64,000 nt of DNA from Pontederia crassipes (GCA_030549335.1 JAUKPH010000027.1:62001-126000); one strand, 5' to 3'; shown: positions 21,894 to 34,167, counted from the stretch's first letter. Made by a program: numbers and translations. The notes: generated by a model not told the origin, from the sequence alone.

Positions 21894-22410
21894 ATGGATC
21901 TCAACCTGGCTCCGCCAGATTCGGATCTCTTCCCCCCCCCCCCCCCCCCCCCCTCTTCCCCCAACCCCAATCTCCTGCTCCTCCCCCAAGTTCCCTCCCA
22001 TGTTCCAAACCCCTCCCCCAATCCGGTGCCCCTTTCGGGTTTGCTGCCTCCCACTCGTCGTACCTGGGCCGAGACCATCCGTGGGCGGTAGGCGCTCCCC
22101 CTTCCACATCCTCCTTCGAGCATATCCCCCCGTCAGCTCCGATCTCTACAGGAATCCATTTCTGATGAAGTTGCCATCCACGCGAAAGACATCGTTGAGT
22201 CTGCTCCAGAGCTGTCTCCTCGGGCATTTCGTGAGCGACCTGGAATCCCTACGCCAGGAGCTCCCGAGCCTCTAGAACACCTCCTCCCCCTTCAAGATCT
22301 CTGACATCAGTATTGCATTTTTCCTTTTCACCTTTGCTAATGAGCAGGATCATTTGTAGGTTCTCACCGGAGGCCCGTGGGGTTTCAGTGGACATCTCTA
22401 TAGCACAGGT
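21894..22410 (+). pseudogene. LINE ORF1 remnant with DUF4283-like segment
   Basis: The frame opens MDLNLAPPDSDLF, then a proline run encoded by a 22-base C tract (21932-21953), and continues to RTWAETIRGR before a TAG. Beyond it, an acidic segment and FTFANEQDHL, then VLTGGPWGFSGH, match the DUF4283 pattern of plant LINE ORF1 proteins, which bind RNA. The zinc knuckle and the rest of ORF1 are absent. It is broken by several stops. Confidence 0.75.
21932..21953. repeat. Homopolymer of 22 C
   Basis: An uninterrupted C tract inside LINE ORF1, encoding the proline run. Its length is likely to be unstable and could be a sequencing uncertainty. Confidence 0.95.
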
Positions 22411-22439
22411 CTCTGTAAAAGCTAAATAGGTTCAGGCAT

Positions 22440-23000
22440 TTGGGCGCTGCTTGGGACGGCATTTTCTGTGAGGCGCAAGGTGCTGCTGGTGGCATTATCC
22501 TGGCCTGGTGGGACCAAATACTCAGGTGACTTCGCTCCTTAATTCCGACCAAATTTTGCATGTTGTGGTGTCCCATAATGGTTTTACCTTTTTCCTCTCT
22601 TGCGTTTACGCTAGTACAACCCCTCTATTTCGTAACTCCTTATGGAACTCCCTATGTAATATAGATACGTCTAATATTCCTTGGACTCTAGTCGATGACT
22701 TTAACTGCATACTTTCTTCAGCTGATAAGCTTGGGGGAAACCCTTTCCACCTATCCAACTCAATTAAAACGCTTAAAAACCTCATTGAACAGCAAAATCT
22801 CATCGATATTGACCCACTAGGAATTAGATACACTTGGTGTAACAATCGATCTGGCATGGCCCGTATCCACTGCTCTTAAGACTGCCTTCTTGTTAATCAT
22901 CACTGGTTGGAATCCTTTCTGAACCTCCTGTTGCACACCCTACCTCATTGTGCATCGGATCATGCACCCCTACTATTTCAAACTGAATCCAAAATTCTTC
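22440..23000 (+). pseudogene. LINE endonuclease domain (broken)
   Basis: Starts GAAGGIILAWW and continues in the frame 22508-22879 with FLSCVYAS, WNSLCNI, and PWTLVDDFNCIL where GDFN is usual. RYTWCNNR follows. After a stop at 22877, the frame 22907-23308 begins with CASDHAPLL, the SDH catalytic triplet. This domain nicks target DNA to start reverse transcription. The glycine of GDFN is replaced, and the stop would prevent function. Confidence 0.85.
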
Positions 23001-23584
23001 ACTCTCGAACGTTTAAACATGAGGCTTTCTGGCTACTTTGCCAGGAGGCTCGCAACATTGTGGCCAAGCACTGGAACATGAATCCTATTGAGTCTTCTCC
23101 TCAAACTATCACCAATGCCCTCAACAACATTAGGAAGGACACCCTCTATTGGAACAAGCACACCCTCGGGCGCTTGAAAATCCGTGCTCAAGAGGTCCTT
23201 TCATGCATTTCTGATCTTGAAGCCTTGGATGCTGCCCAGGGCCTCTCCCCTTATGAGATTCAATCCCTTCATTCGGCCTACCATCTCCATGCGGCCATCC
23301 TCAGGTAGATCAGGCTTAAGTGGTGGAGTAAGTCCATAACAAATTGGGCCCGTCATGGTGATCGGAATACTAAATTTTTTCATCTGTCCACTGTCATTCG
23401 ACAGCGTCAAAACATCATTCATGAACTTCATGATTCGTAGGATAATATTATAACAAACAGTAGGGCCATTCAAAATCTATTTGTTTCTCATTACAGAGAC
23501 CTTTGGAAACCACCAACCACGCGCACCATTGATCCGGAGACATGGCCTACACTCCCATCCCTTGACCCACTTGATGCTGCCTCC

Positions 23585-24790
23585 TTGATCTCGCCTATCA
23601 GTGTGGCTGAGATCAAGCAAGTCATCTGGAGTATGCTGACGGGAAAGGCTCCCGGCCCAGATGTTTTCACCATTGACTTTTACCGTCAATTATGGGACAT
23701 TGTTGGACCCATGATTACTCACACCATCAGTTCTTTTTTTCATTTTGGTTCCTTCCCCAACTCTTCCCTGATTTTTATTCCTAAAACTAAGAATCCATGA
23801 AAGGTCACGGGCTTTCGACCCATCGCTTTGTGTAATGTTTTGTACCGAACCCTTTCAAAAATCCTCGCAAACCGCTTAAGGCCTTGTATCGGCAATCTCA
23901 TTGATCAGTCACAGATTGCTTTCATTCCGGGGAGATGTATTCAGAAGAATATCTTGATTGCTCAAGAGCTTGTTCATTCTCTTAATTATGGTAGGAAGAA
24001 ATAGATGCTTATCAAGGCGGATATGGAGAAAGCTTTTGATCGTGTGTCCTGGGAGTCTATAAATACTATCCTGAATCGCATGAATTTCCCACCGATTTCC
24101 ATTTCTTGGATCATGTTTTGCGTCTGTTCCCCAAAATTCTCCTGTGTCATAAATGGTAGCCCCTCCCCGGCCTTTCATGCCTCTAGGGGCATTCGGCAGG
24201 GAGACCCCTTGTCCCCTTACATATTCATCCTAGTCTCACAAGTCCTCTCCTCACTCATGAACACCCATGTGTCCTCTAGGAACATCCTCCCTTACCATAT
24301 CGGTACCTTTTCCCTCAGCCACCTCATCTTTGCCGACGATCTCCTAATCTGTTTACGCGTCACCAAATGCAACTGTTAGAATCTTAAAAAGATCTTGAAC
24401 TTATACAACTATCTTACCGATCAAAAGCTCAATCCCCATAAGTCTGAGCTCTTCTTAACGAAGATTTGTGGTAGGCGTAAACAACTCATTTCCTTTTACT
24501 TACTTTGGAGCTCCCATTTCACCTAAATGTATTCTCCTCCGTAAGCAGCAGTACATTATTGATAAGGTGTCCGGTCACCTTGCTGGTTGGCGGAGACGCA
24601 CCCTGAATCAGGCTGGCCATCTTATGCTTATTAAGTCGGTACTTTCCTCTATGCCTATTTATGCGCTTGGTGCCACCCCTCTTGTATCAAGCACTCTGCA
24701 TTCCTTGGAGAAGCTTTCTCGGAGCTTCCTCTGGGACAATGGCTCCAGGTGTCCCTGCGCCCACTTGATTAGTTGGCAAATGGCTTAACT
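23585..24790 (+). pseudogene. LINE reverse transcriptase (broken)
   Basis: Segments in order: EIKQVIWSMLTGKAPGPD, then FIPKTKNP and a TGA, FRPIALCNVLYR, then KADMEKAFDRVSWE (first catalytic D). GIRQGDPLSPYIF and LIFADDLLI (catalytic DD) follow. The thumb-like region FTYFGAPI, then AGWRRRTLNQAGHLMLIKSV and SFLWDN ends near 24790. Frame changes and stops separate the pieces at about 23800, 24003, 24379 and 24787. Confidence 0.92.
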
Positions 24791-25354
24791 TCCCCCCTCT
24801 CTTGGTGGTCTTGATATCCGAAACCTCCGGGCTACTAGGAATGCCTTAGTTGCTCAACGTATCCTAAACCTCCTGAACAATATCAACTCTCCCTGGACAA
24901 ATCTCATTTATAGCAAATATGGCAATCTCAATCTATGGAACTTCCACCCTATCACTAGGAGCATCTCCCATTCTTGACGGGTCATCCTGGATTCTCTTTC
25001 GAAACTCCGCCTTGGCTTTTCCCGCAGTATTGGCACCGGCGCTACCACCTCAATTCTATTGGACCCTTAGATCTTTGACATTCCCCTTATCTGGAAACCA
25101 ACTTTCTATAACATCCATTACCCCCTCGAGAACCTCACTATTTCACATCTCATCTTCAATGGAAGCTGGAATAATTCTATTATTCAATCTATTTTTCCTA
25201 ACAACATATGTGCTCTAATCGACCGCATTTACATTCCGTGCAATGCCTATGATGACGTGTGAGTTTGGGTGACTGATACTCATGGACGTGCCAATTCCAT
25301 CTCAGTTATAGTTTTGTCAACCGACACTTTTTACTGCTCCGTCCTCCTGGCGAG

Positions 25355-25590
25355 TTGCCTTGGAAAGTGTTATGGCAGATTTCGGTTCCTCCCAAAGTAC
25401 ATATTTTTCTCTGGAAACTCTTACACCTTTGGCTACCCACACTTGATTCCATCCTAATTTTTTACCGCAGTATAAACCCTACCTGCCCCCTTTGTGGGCA
25501 AGCCTTAGAAACCAATACCCACCTATTCTTCGAGTGCCCCACGGCTACGCAACTTTGGTCGCTTATGCAGCATAGGTTGGCCATCACTTT
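25355..25590 (+). pseudogene. LINE zf-RVT zinc-binding region
   Basis: WKVLWQISVPPKVHIFLWKL is followed by CPLCGQALETNTHLFFECP, the usual CxxC...HxxxxC pattern found between reverse transcriptase and RNase H in plant L1 elements. Confidence 0.9.
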
Positions 25591-25839
25591 TCGGCATGTT
25601 TCCTCTTGGCACCTGGGTCCATGAGGGAGATCACCTTCATAGTCACTCCAAAAAACTTTTTCTCTCGATTTTTGCCCTCACTCTTTGGGAGATTTGGAAT
25701 CTGCATAATAACACTTATTTCCGTAAGAAGCATATTACCATGGATGTGGCTTGGTAGAGAGTTTTGGTCGGTCTTCATGACTACTCTGAGTTCCACGCTC
25801 CTGGCACCTTTGTGTCACACGCTTCGCCCCCATGAACTC

Positions 25840-26283
25840 CAGCGGGTCGAGTGGGAGACCCCTCCTCGTTACTGGGCTAGGCTCCGTACTGATGGCTCCT
25901 TTTTGGAGGCATTCGGTGTTGGTGGTTCGGGTTTCCTCCTCAGCACTAACACTGGCATTTTTCTATTTGCAGGTTCCTCTTGGCATTACTCTAGTTTCGC
26001 TTTGGAGTCAGAAGCTCGAGGATTGCTCAATGGGCTGCGTAGCTGCGTGGGGCACGGCTTCCAGAGCATCAACATCTTTCTAGACTCTAAGGAGCTCATT
26101 GGCATCGTCAAGTGCCACCATTGTCCTTGGCGTCTGAAGGGCGTAATCACTAATATTTGGGCCGCTCTTCCTAGCCTTGCGCCTACATCTATTTCATTTT
26201 GCTCTCGCTCTAGGAACCGAAAGGCGGACTATCTAGCATATCTAGGAAGAACAACTATTTGTGATCATTTTTGGGAGGGATAG
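25840..26283 (+). pseudogene. LINE RNase H-like domain
   Basis: The frame 25606-26283 holds RLRTDGSF (first D), ALESEARGLLNGL (E), IFLDSKELI (second D) and SRNRKADYLAYLGR (last D). This is the RVT_3 RNase H arrangement. The frame ends at a TAG directly before the short 3' UTR and poly(A) tail, so this end of the element is close to intact. Confidence 0.88.
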
Positions 26284-26360
26284 CTACCTCCGGGTCTCGC
26301 CCCCATTATGTATGACTCTATGATTACTTAATGAAAAATCCATTTTCCCAAAAAAAAAAA

Positions 26361-27028
26361 TTCATGCCAAAGCATGTCATTGATTTTTATCCATCGATTC
26401 ATATTGATGATTATGATTATGGTTAACTAACTTCATGCTTCTTTATTGTTACTATTTGTCCATTGATTTATTATCCACCTATTGGGATGTGAACATGGGT
26501 TATTATTTTTCCTACATTGATCCTGCAGGTAATTAAAATAATGAAGGATGAGCTCAAGCGACTGACGATGTTTGTAATGATGATGTGTACATGGAGTTAT
26601 CTTAGGATATTGCCCACATTGCTATTTAGTTATTATATCTTAGATATCCCTTTACTTTGAACTTTTCACATTTATTAATACATTTAATGATAGTTTCTTT
26701 TATATCTTCCGCTATTAGTCAAAGAATCAGTGTCAAGCCTTAACATATTGACCAATTTTTTACCATGTATCATTTACGGACTTATTATAGAGTCGTCTAG
26801 GGGATGAACATGACCCATCTGACTTTTTGAACATGAGCCAACTGATGGTTGGCATTTTTTACTTAAAGAAAGAGCATCTTATTAGTAGATGACCTGATGA
26901 AATGGTTTGCTGCCTGAACTTTGGCCCCTTTCATTTATTTGGAGAAAGGAATATAGAAATATTCCATGTAATATGTGATCCTGTTCACTTATTATGTTTC
27001 GTTTATTGTGCCGACCATATGCCATCAG
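26361..27028. other. Unclassified sequence after the LINE
   Basis: Resembles LTR text: TTTATATCTTCCGCTATTAGTC is similar in position and wording to TCTTTCTTCCGCTAATGTGTC near the end of the solo LTR at 54050. No genes were seen. Confidence 0.35.
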
Positions 27029-29187
27029 TGTAACGCTCCCAAATCGACCCCTGCCACGTGGCGAAGACCAACCTGGAGACGCTACAGCATGCTATAACTT
27101 GACCATAATATTGACCATATCTCAGTCAAGAACCGAGACACGTCAGCGGAAGAAAAAGAAATAAAGATAAATGATAACTTTAATTGCGGAAATTTAAAAG
27201 TGACTGTCATTACTAAGAAATAAAATAAGTTCTACATCATGAATAAAAAATGCGGAACGTAAATGAAAACTAATAAGCACTCTACAAGCCCTATGATTCA
27301 TGTGCTGTCCTATCGCCAGAGCCCCATCACCACACGCCTACTCCACCACGTCACTGACCTGGTCCTGTGGAAATCAAACACAGGGGAGGAGGTCCTCCCG
27401 TAAGCTTTACAGCCTAGTGGAGAACCACATGATATACAGTGCGTGACATGAATATAGTAATCAGCGGTAAATAATCATGCTTAACTTGAACGTGAAAGGT
27501 AACATATCAGTATCATGGATCATAACGAGAATAAGATCAGTAGATATCATGAATCATGAGGATCAATAATATATATTAAACTTGCAATCATGGCATACTT
27601 GACTTGACTTGAACTTGCTTCTTGATCTTGGTTATTAATTAGCAATCAGGGTGACTTTAGGTGTCTTTAATTCTTGGGGTATGCCTAGCAAATGATACGG
27701 CCTTGTGCGGGTCAATGGGTGATCAAACCATGACCAAGGGAGCGACCCTTATCTTGATGCACTTGGCTTGGACTGACAATCCATCATTAATCTTTCATCT
27801 GAACTTATTAATCTCTTTTAGTATCTTTTCATTCTTTGTATCATGTGATGAAGGAGATATGATCGGTATGAGGTAAATCAAGACAAAGAGTTCATGTTGG
27901 AATTATAAGGAAATCAATAATGTTCATATCAAAATAAAGAGAGACCAATGGTGAAAAATCAAGGATTGGTTTGGCCTTCTTTTTACTCCCTCTCTCTTCC
28001 TCTTTCTACTATCACAGAAGTCCCTTTTTTTTATTTCTGTGCGTGCCAAAACAATGGCCATTCTTTTTCCTTTTTTTTCTCTCTCTACTTCACCTTACGC
28101 CCTCACCTCTTCTGGATTTTACGCCCGAGAAATCCCCTTCTATATATATTTTTTTCCTACGTTACTTTGCAGCATGTTTATTCGTTCATCCATCAATTTG
28201 GCATCCGTCCTCCTTTTCATTATTATATTTTTTTTTCTTCGACGCCCAACACTACATGACCTGATTTATCCATTCTTTTCTCTTCCCGCTAAAATTCACA
28301 TCCATTCATTCTCTTTTTTTTTACAGTCGAAAGGATTAAAGACATTAAATTATGAGAAATCAATTATGACCGTCGATCTAAAATAATTGCACAATGCAAT
28401 AAGTCTACGGATCCCCCCTACGTACTTTCGCCCTACTCTAAATCTTACATCCTAGCAATCAATAATATAAAAATAGAACAAAAAAAAATAACTATGCATG
28501 CAAACAATCAACCAATCAAAGAATTCAAGAAAATCAAACAATAAAAAAAATGATAACTCGAACCTTATTCATATTCTTTTCTTTTCGTAACGATGAGGGC
28601 ATGAATTAAGATAATTCAGAGGTCATGCAAGGTGATTTCGATTCACCCACCTGTTATCACAATTAATTCGTTCCTCGATCTAGACCTTGAAATCCAACAA
28701 TCAAATCCCCTGTTATTTCTCTCGATAATTCTTGCTCTCTATTTCCTCTCCCTCTCGACCTCTGCCTGCAACTGGTCAGCGAACCGAACGTGAGATGTGA
28801 GGATCAAATACCTTAAAATACTAGAGGAAGAGCGGAGGGGTCCTGGTGCTACTTGAGGTTAGGAAGAATGAGAGAAGAATCTCTCTGCTCGGTGCGCACA
28901 GGGTCCGGACGTGCCAAGCAAAGGAAAAAGCACGAAGGAGGGGATTCATGCATAAATCCTCCTTTTCACGAACCGGTCTTTATCTCCCATTGGAGATAAA
29001 TATTTGAGTTTATCTTAACTAAGCCTCCTCTTCTAATTAAATCTGATTAGATCAGATTTAATCCCTTTCCTTTCAAACTTTGAATCGGATTGGATATTTG
29101 TTTTCTCTCGTGCTCTCCCCGGCTTCCCAATTCAACTCTGATTTTGTTTCATTTTTTTTTATCTTGTGGTTGTTGTCGATTGTTACA
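27029..29187 (-). repeat. Gypsy LTR (minus orientation), 2.2 kb
   Basis: The plus-strand left end TGTAACGCTCCCAAATCGAC is the inverse of the LTR ends GTCGATTTGGGGGCGTTACA at 54170 and GGGCGTTACA at 39006. The right end CGATTGTTACA gives TG...CA. No primer site or purine tract is seen at either side, so it behaves as a solo LTR. The flanking bases do not give a clear target duplication. The region includes pyrimidine-rich text (27960-28340) whose open frames are not believed. Confidence 0.65.
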
Positions 29188-29195
29188 TCCATAAA

Positions 29196-29741
29196 TGTAA
29201 CGCCCCTAAATCGACCCCCGCCACGTGGCGAAGACCAACCTGAAGACGCTACGGGATGCTATAACTTGACCATATCTTAGTCAAGAACCGAGACACGTCA
29301 GCGGAAGAAAAAGAAATAAAGATAAATGATAACTTTAATTGCGGAAATTTAAAAGTGACTATGTCATTACTAAGAAATAAAATAAGTTCTACATCATGAA
29401 TAAAAAATGCGGAACGTAAATGAAAACTAATAAGCACTCTACAAGCCCTATGGTTCATGTGCTGTCCTATCGCCAGAGCCCCATCATCACACGCCTACTC
29501 CACCACGTCACTGACCTGGTCCTGTGGAAATCAGACACAGGGGAGGAGGTCCTCCCGTAAGCTTTACAGCCCAGTGGAGAACCACATGATATACAGTGCG
29601 TGACATGAATATAGTAATCAGCGGTAAATAATCATGCTTAACTTGAACGTGAAAGGTAACATATCAGTATCATGGATCATAATGAGAATAAGATCAGTAG
29701 ATATCATGAATCATGAGGATCAATAATATATATTAAACTTG
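29196..29741 (-). repeat. Second copy of the LTR end, direct repeat of 27029-27584
   Basis: About 546 bp nearly identical to the first 556 bp of the preceding LTR. Differences include loss of ATAATATTGACC and a two-base gain. It starts only 8 bases (TCCATAAA) after the end of the preceding LTR and stops abruptly at TTAAACTTG. Confidence 0.92.
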
Positions 29742-29964
29742 GAAATATTTATTAAAAATAAAAACCATTATGTCATTCATATTTTTAAAGAGTCATTTAT
29801 GTAATATAAGAATATGATTAATATTGGTCATTTAGATCTAATATTAATTTAATAATGATAATACCTTCAAAATTATCGATGGATATCAAATCTCTTGGTA
29901 ATTTCGAAGGAATAATCCTTCGATAATTAAAAAAATAATTTATTATTAATGTTTCATCATTTCA
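29742..29964. other. AT-rich spacer with a hairpin
   Basis: No gene. TCGAAGGA at 29904-29911 pairs perfectly with TCCTTCGA at 29916-29923 around ATAA. It lies between the truncated LTR and block B. Confidence 0.6.
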
Positions 29965-30089
29965 GTCGTGACGGTCCATCATGGCCATGATAGAATCAAT
30001 TTCATCATTTCGGCTTCAACATATGCTCATGACTGTGAACTTGGTGGAATGGTCGTTCCGGTGCTTCAAATATGGTTTCTTCTAGCAGG

Positions 30090-30620
30090 ACCATAACGAG
30101 TACCTTTAGAGTCCACACTATCACTATTTGACATATTCCCTGAAAGGGGTGAGATGGAGCTAAGTATTACATCATGATCAGTTGGTAATATGTGCATTCA
30201 TGTGAAAGTGTTGCATAAGCATACACATTTTTTATATATGTTTTGGATGATATTGATTGTAATTTGAGTGTGTTTTTTAATTAGAAGGTTGTATATGTAA
30301 TTATCAAATGTATGAAAATATTTGTTTTAATATTATATTATTGCATGGCATTTTATGTCCATCCAAGTTGATTAGATTGTAACATATAAGTTATGAGTTA
30401 ATTATTAACTTACTAAATTATTTTGTTTCACTCTATTATTTTTAATAGTTTTCATATTGATATAGTTGTTCGGTGGTTGTGCGAGATGATAGTCTTACAA
30501 CGGTTCCATAACAACTTTGGTGGTAAGACATTGAGAAGAAGTGTCTCTCGTATTCTTTTATAAGGATGTCGAGAGGATTGATTTTGTGTATTGCATATAT
30601 GTCATTTTGTATCTTGTAAG
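30090..30620. repeat. Dispersed repeat R1, copy 2
   Basis: Closely matches 7700-8170, including GAGTACCTTTAGAGTCCAC, GCATACACATTTTTTATATA and TGGTGGTAAGACATTGAGAA. Confidence 0.8.
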
Positions 30621-31409
30621 AAGGCAAAGTCATTTTATAAAATATAAAACATAAGAAGGTTGATATGCTCTCAATGATAATAATTTGTATTATACGTTTA
30701 TTAATGTTTATATTCCTTATCTTTTATGAAAACATATATCTCGTCTTCATAATTTTTTTAAATTTTATTTGATCATCCCTAATAATCACGAACTCTAATT
30801 TAAATAACGGTTTAAGTCAAGTTTGTGACAATTCTTATATCCAACAGATTGATCTCCGTGTCAGTGCTATTTGTTTCCTTGTTTTTGATTGTATAGAACA
30901 AGTAAGTTACATATTATCTACTGGCACAGAGGAAAAATATTTAATCTTCTTTTATTTTATAAAAAAAATGGAAACATGTTCAAAATTATTAGTATAATGG
31001 ATAATCTAAATGGATGCTTACAAATTCTTATCGACTGATGCTTTTGTTGCTAGTGTGTTACCAATCATATGAAAATAGACATTTCTTGGTGGAGCTTGCC
31101 ATCTAGGGTTAATTTTCTTCTTTTGGCATGAAGAGAAGTAGACGATTTAGTCGTCATCAACTTTTGGATTGAGTTCCGATGCTCTGAGCAAATACTCGAG
31201 CAACATAAATATATGTATGTACATATATGGAGAGAAACATTTGCATTCACCTTTGTTATGATGGAGTTAGAAGTGGCAAAGAATGAAATATGTAGGATAG
31301 ACACTGCAATTGTCTTTGAAAATAAAATCATGGTTCTTCTCGAGTTTCACATACATATTAGTTTTTTGAATGAAGTAGAATATAATAATAAGAAACCTAG
31401 TTGATGCGA

Positions 31410-32270
31410 AGGAAAAAAAAGTATACGTTATATATTAATTTTAATAGGTGTTTAAATAAAAAAATATAAAATAAAATTTGTTATTTTATAAATTAAAATT
31501 TTTTATTAAAAATATTTTGTTAAAAGATATAAATTTTAAATATAATAAGTTATTTTTAATAAATTATATTTAACAAAATATTAAATTTTTTTAATGAGAT
31601 GGTAAGTAATAAATAATATTTTAGCAATCATTTTTAATAAATATTTTATATATAATAAATAATTATTTTATATAAAAGAAAAGGTATTAAAAGTTGGAAA
31701 TAAAAGAAATCAAAACTTTTTTTAAAAAAAAGACAAAACCATCTGGCAGAGGTTAGAACTAGGGTCACAATCAAATTATGGTGACTTATTTCCCTCGGGA
31801 ACCGGGTCAATCTTTCGCATAGTTCATTGTCAAATGTTGCATATGGCTATGTTTGACAATAAGAACTAGACGGACCATAAATAACTTGAAATGGGAACTA
31901 CATGTCACGTTGCACTTAATTTTCAGCTCAATTAGGAAGAATTTTTTTTTTCAATTTCATGTATTCTCTTTTTTCTTTTTTTATTTTTTTCTCCAACCTT
32001 TCTCTTAAAATTATTTATTTAGTTATTTATTATAAATTATTAATATAATATTATTTATTACTTATTATTTATCAAATATAATTTATTTTAAAAAATTTAC
32101 ATATAAATAATCTATTTTCAACAAATTCTTTATTAAAATTTTTAGTTTTATACTTTTATCTTTATTAATTAATAAACTATATTTTATTATTTATAAAACA
32201 TATTTTTTATTCAAATTACTCACAAAAATTAACTTATTACATCAATTCTCTTACATTCTACTCAAATTTA
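31410..32270. repeat. AT-rich MITE-like tract, copy 2
   Basis: Block B counterpart of 8930-9690. No coding capacity. Confidence 0.5.
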
Positions 32271-32299
32271 ATTATTCACGTGAAATTGAAAAGTACCAC

Positions 32300-32720
32300 A
32301 ATTCCGATTCCCGATAGCAGCTATGAGCAGTGCAATACTGGGTTTTGTCAATGTTCTTGTGGAGTGACCAGGTAGTGGGGCACATATGCCTTCACCACTT
32401 TCTTAGGTGTTTTTTTTTTTCAAGGATCGAAGCACAGAATACATACCACTATTATGTCAAATCCAAGAATAAATGCTCATCGCACGCATCGATCATTGGC
32501 GATGTGCATTGTTCAGGAACATTTCGTAGTCACATTGATGTGGAACCTTAGAGAGAAATGTTATGCTTAAACAGTAAATGTGGATTGCTGCTGTTTAACA
32601 ATTACTTTCCAGCTCTGCAAGCAGATCACCCCTGCAGTTTCAGAAACCTTGCAACATCTGGACAATCAACATTCTTCAGCGCGAATGTATCAACATTAGG
32701 AAAATCTCTTTGTGAGTATC
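32300..32720 (-). pseudogene. Gene-end-like fragment, copy B
   Basis: Same minus-strand peptide ending as at 9745-10140 (VDTFALKNVD.PDVARFLKLQG, stop), with one glycine codon changed to cysteine. The 3' flank is also shared. The upstream flank continues in parallel with copy A until about 33215. Confidence 0.5.
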
Positions 32721-33067
32721 AACGTAAAACCACAAGAGAGAAAAACATAAGACTTTTTTCCCTGGTTTTGGACCGTCCAGGTTTACCTTTCTATATCTGA
32801 ATTATTTTGCCAACTTCGCTTTATATCAAACGTCATTTCATAACATAAGCCTTTTCCAGGGTTCTTTTTGTATCTGTCGGCAATATGTCATTTATTCCCT
32901 CTTCTTCGCATACTAAAATTATGAAAGGATATTCTAGTAAAACTAAAGTAAATCTTTTTAACTAATTAGGCAGCTATTGCCGAGTTGACTTTTACTGAAT
33001 ACCAGAATGACTCTCTCAAAAGGCAAGAGACTTTGTCTTAAATGTTCAAATTTTTAAATTTAGCTAG

Positions 33068-33440
33068 TCAAAATCCAACCTTTACAGTTAACACTGAAAA
33101 AATAAATTTGTGAATTATCCATGTTGCATGGCAAGAGCTTACGTAAGAGAATAAAAATCTGTCATTAGTAACTATATGTGACAGATTTGTGATAAATAAA
33201 TGTTGGTTACAATTGACTAAGTCCTGAAGTATTGATGCTTCATTAAAAATTATGCTTCTTTGGATGACTTTGTATTTTGAATGAGACCAAATTCTGTAAC
33301 TCTCTACCCCTGCATTATATCTCACGAGCATCTCTTCTTTGACTCTTGGTTTCAACTTCCCTTCAATAACATTATAGTATGTTGGACAACAAAAAAAACT
33401 TTTAGATTAGTATAATTACCTCAGTTAGAGTCTTGAGATC
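33068..33440 (-). pseudogene. Copia integrase C-terminal remnant, block B
   Basis: Minus-strand open text LKPRVKEEMLVRYNAGVESY, then RIWSHSKYKVIQRS and FNEASILQD. It is the block B equivalent of 10905-11090 and better preserved. The open frame runs on into unrelated flank. Confidence 0.8.
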
Positions 33441-33464
33441 AATCGCAATCGTTGAGCTTTGATT

Positions 33465-33890
33465 CAAACTTAAAAATACTAGTAAGCGCATTAATCGTTC
33501 AAGTAATAAAATAATGAGTATAAGTATCATTCTTACGAGAATAATAAATAATAAATAATTTCTCTTACTTATAAATTGAAAAAAAATAATAAATTTGTAT
33601 TTTATGAAAAATAAGAAGTATAAATAATGTAAATATAGAACTTTGATTAACGGGGTTTAAAAGTATAAAATTGATGAATAGAATTTATTTTGATTAATAA
33701 CACTATTTATGTATGAATTTTTAAACATTAGATGATGAATTAATAAAATAAAATTTCAAAATTAATTTAACTAATATTTTAAACTTTAAATCCTATCTTA
33801 AAATCAACAAATTAAATTAATTTTTTTTAATTTTTAATCTAATTTATCAAATCTCAAAACTCATTCAACTCAAAATAAAGTTAACAGATT
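33465..33890 (-). repeat. Truncated Athila-like LTR, block B
   Basis: Matches 11175-11580 of the solo LTR (TACTAGTAAGCGCATTAATCG, CAAGTAATAAAATAATGAG) and then stops at about 33890, where the third gene-end copy begins. Confidence 0.82.
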
Positions 33891-34167
33891 TTTGTCACAT
33901 TCCATAGTACGAATAATTTCGATTCCCGATAGCAGCTATGAGCAGTGCAATGTCACTCGCGCTAGCGTTTTGTGAATGTTCTTGTGCAGTGACCAGGTAG
34001 TGGGGCACATATGCCTTCACCACTTTATTAGGTGTTTTTTTTCAAGTCGAAGCACAGAATACATACGACTATTATGTCAAATCCAAGAATAAATGCTCAT
34101 CTCACGCATCATTGGCGATGTGCATTGTTCAGGAACATTTCGTAGTCACATTCATGCGGAATCTTAG

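Larger units (their letters stand above)
21754..26360 (+). mobile_element. L1-type LINE with poly(A) tail, defective
   Basis: A non-LTR retrotransposon on the plus strand. In order it carries a proline-rich ORF1 start, a DUF4283-like segment, endonuclease, reverse transcriptase, a zinc-finger (zf-RVT) region and RNase H. It ends with an 11-A tail at 26350-26360. AATTCAT lies just before the proposed start (21747-21753) and across the tail end (26359-26365), a possible short target duplication that partly uses tail bases. Many stops interrupt ORF2. ORF1 and the endonuclease are joined by an apparent deletion near 22400-22450. Confidence 0.9.
29965..33890. repeat. Duplicated block B (partner of 6703-11166 and part of the LTR at 11167)
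   Basis: Begins with the Athila LTR text TCATCATGGCCATGATAGAAT, continuous across the site where the copia element sits in block A. Then come repeat R1 (30090-30620), the AT-rich tract, the gene-end fragment (32300-32720), copia integrase debris (33215-33440) and the truncated LTR (33465-33890). Confidence 0.85.

Noticed and set aside
21774-22227. Long glycine-rich minus-strand frames opposite the LINE start
   Set aside because: They are the reverse of the proline-rich ORF1 and its C tract.
27948-28386. Overlapping open frames of about 100 codons rich in F, S and L
   Set aside because: They come from a pyrimidine-rich tract inside an LTR, occur in all three frames and show no domain.
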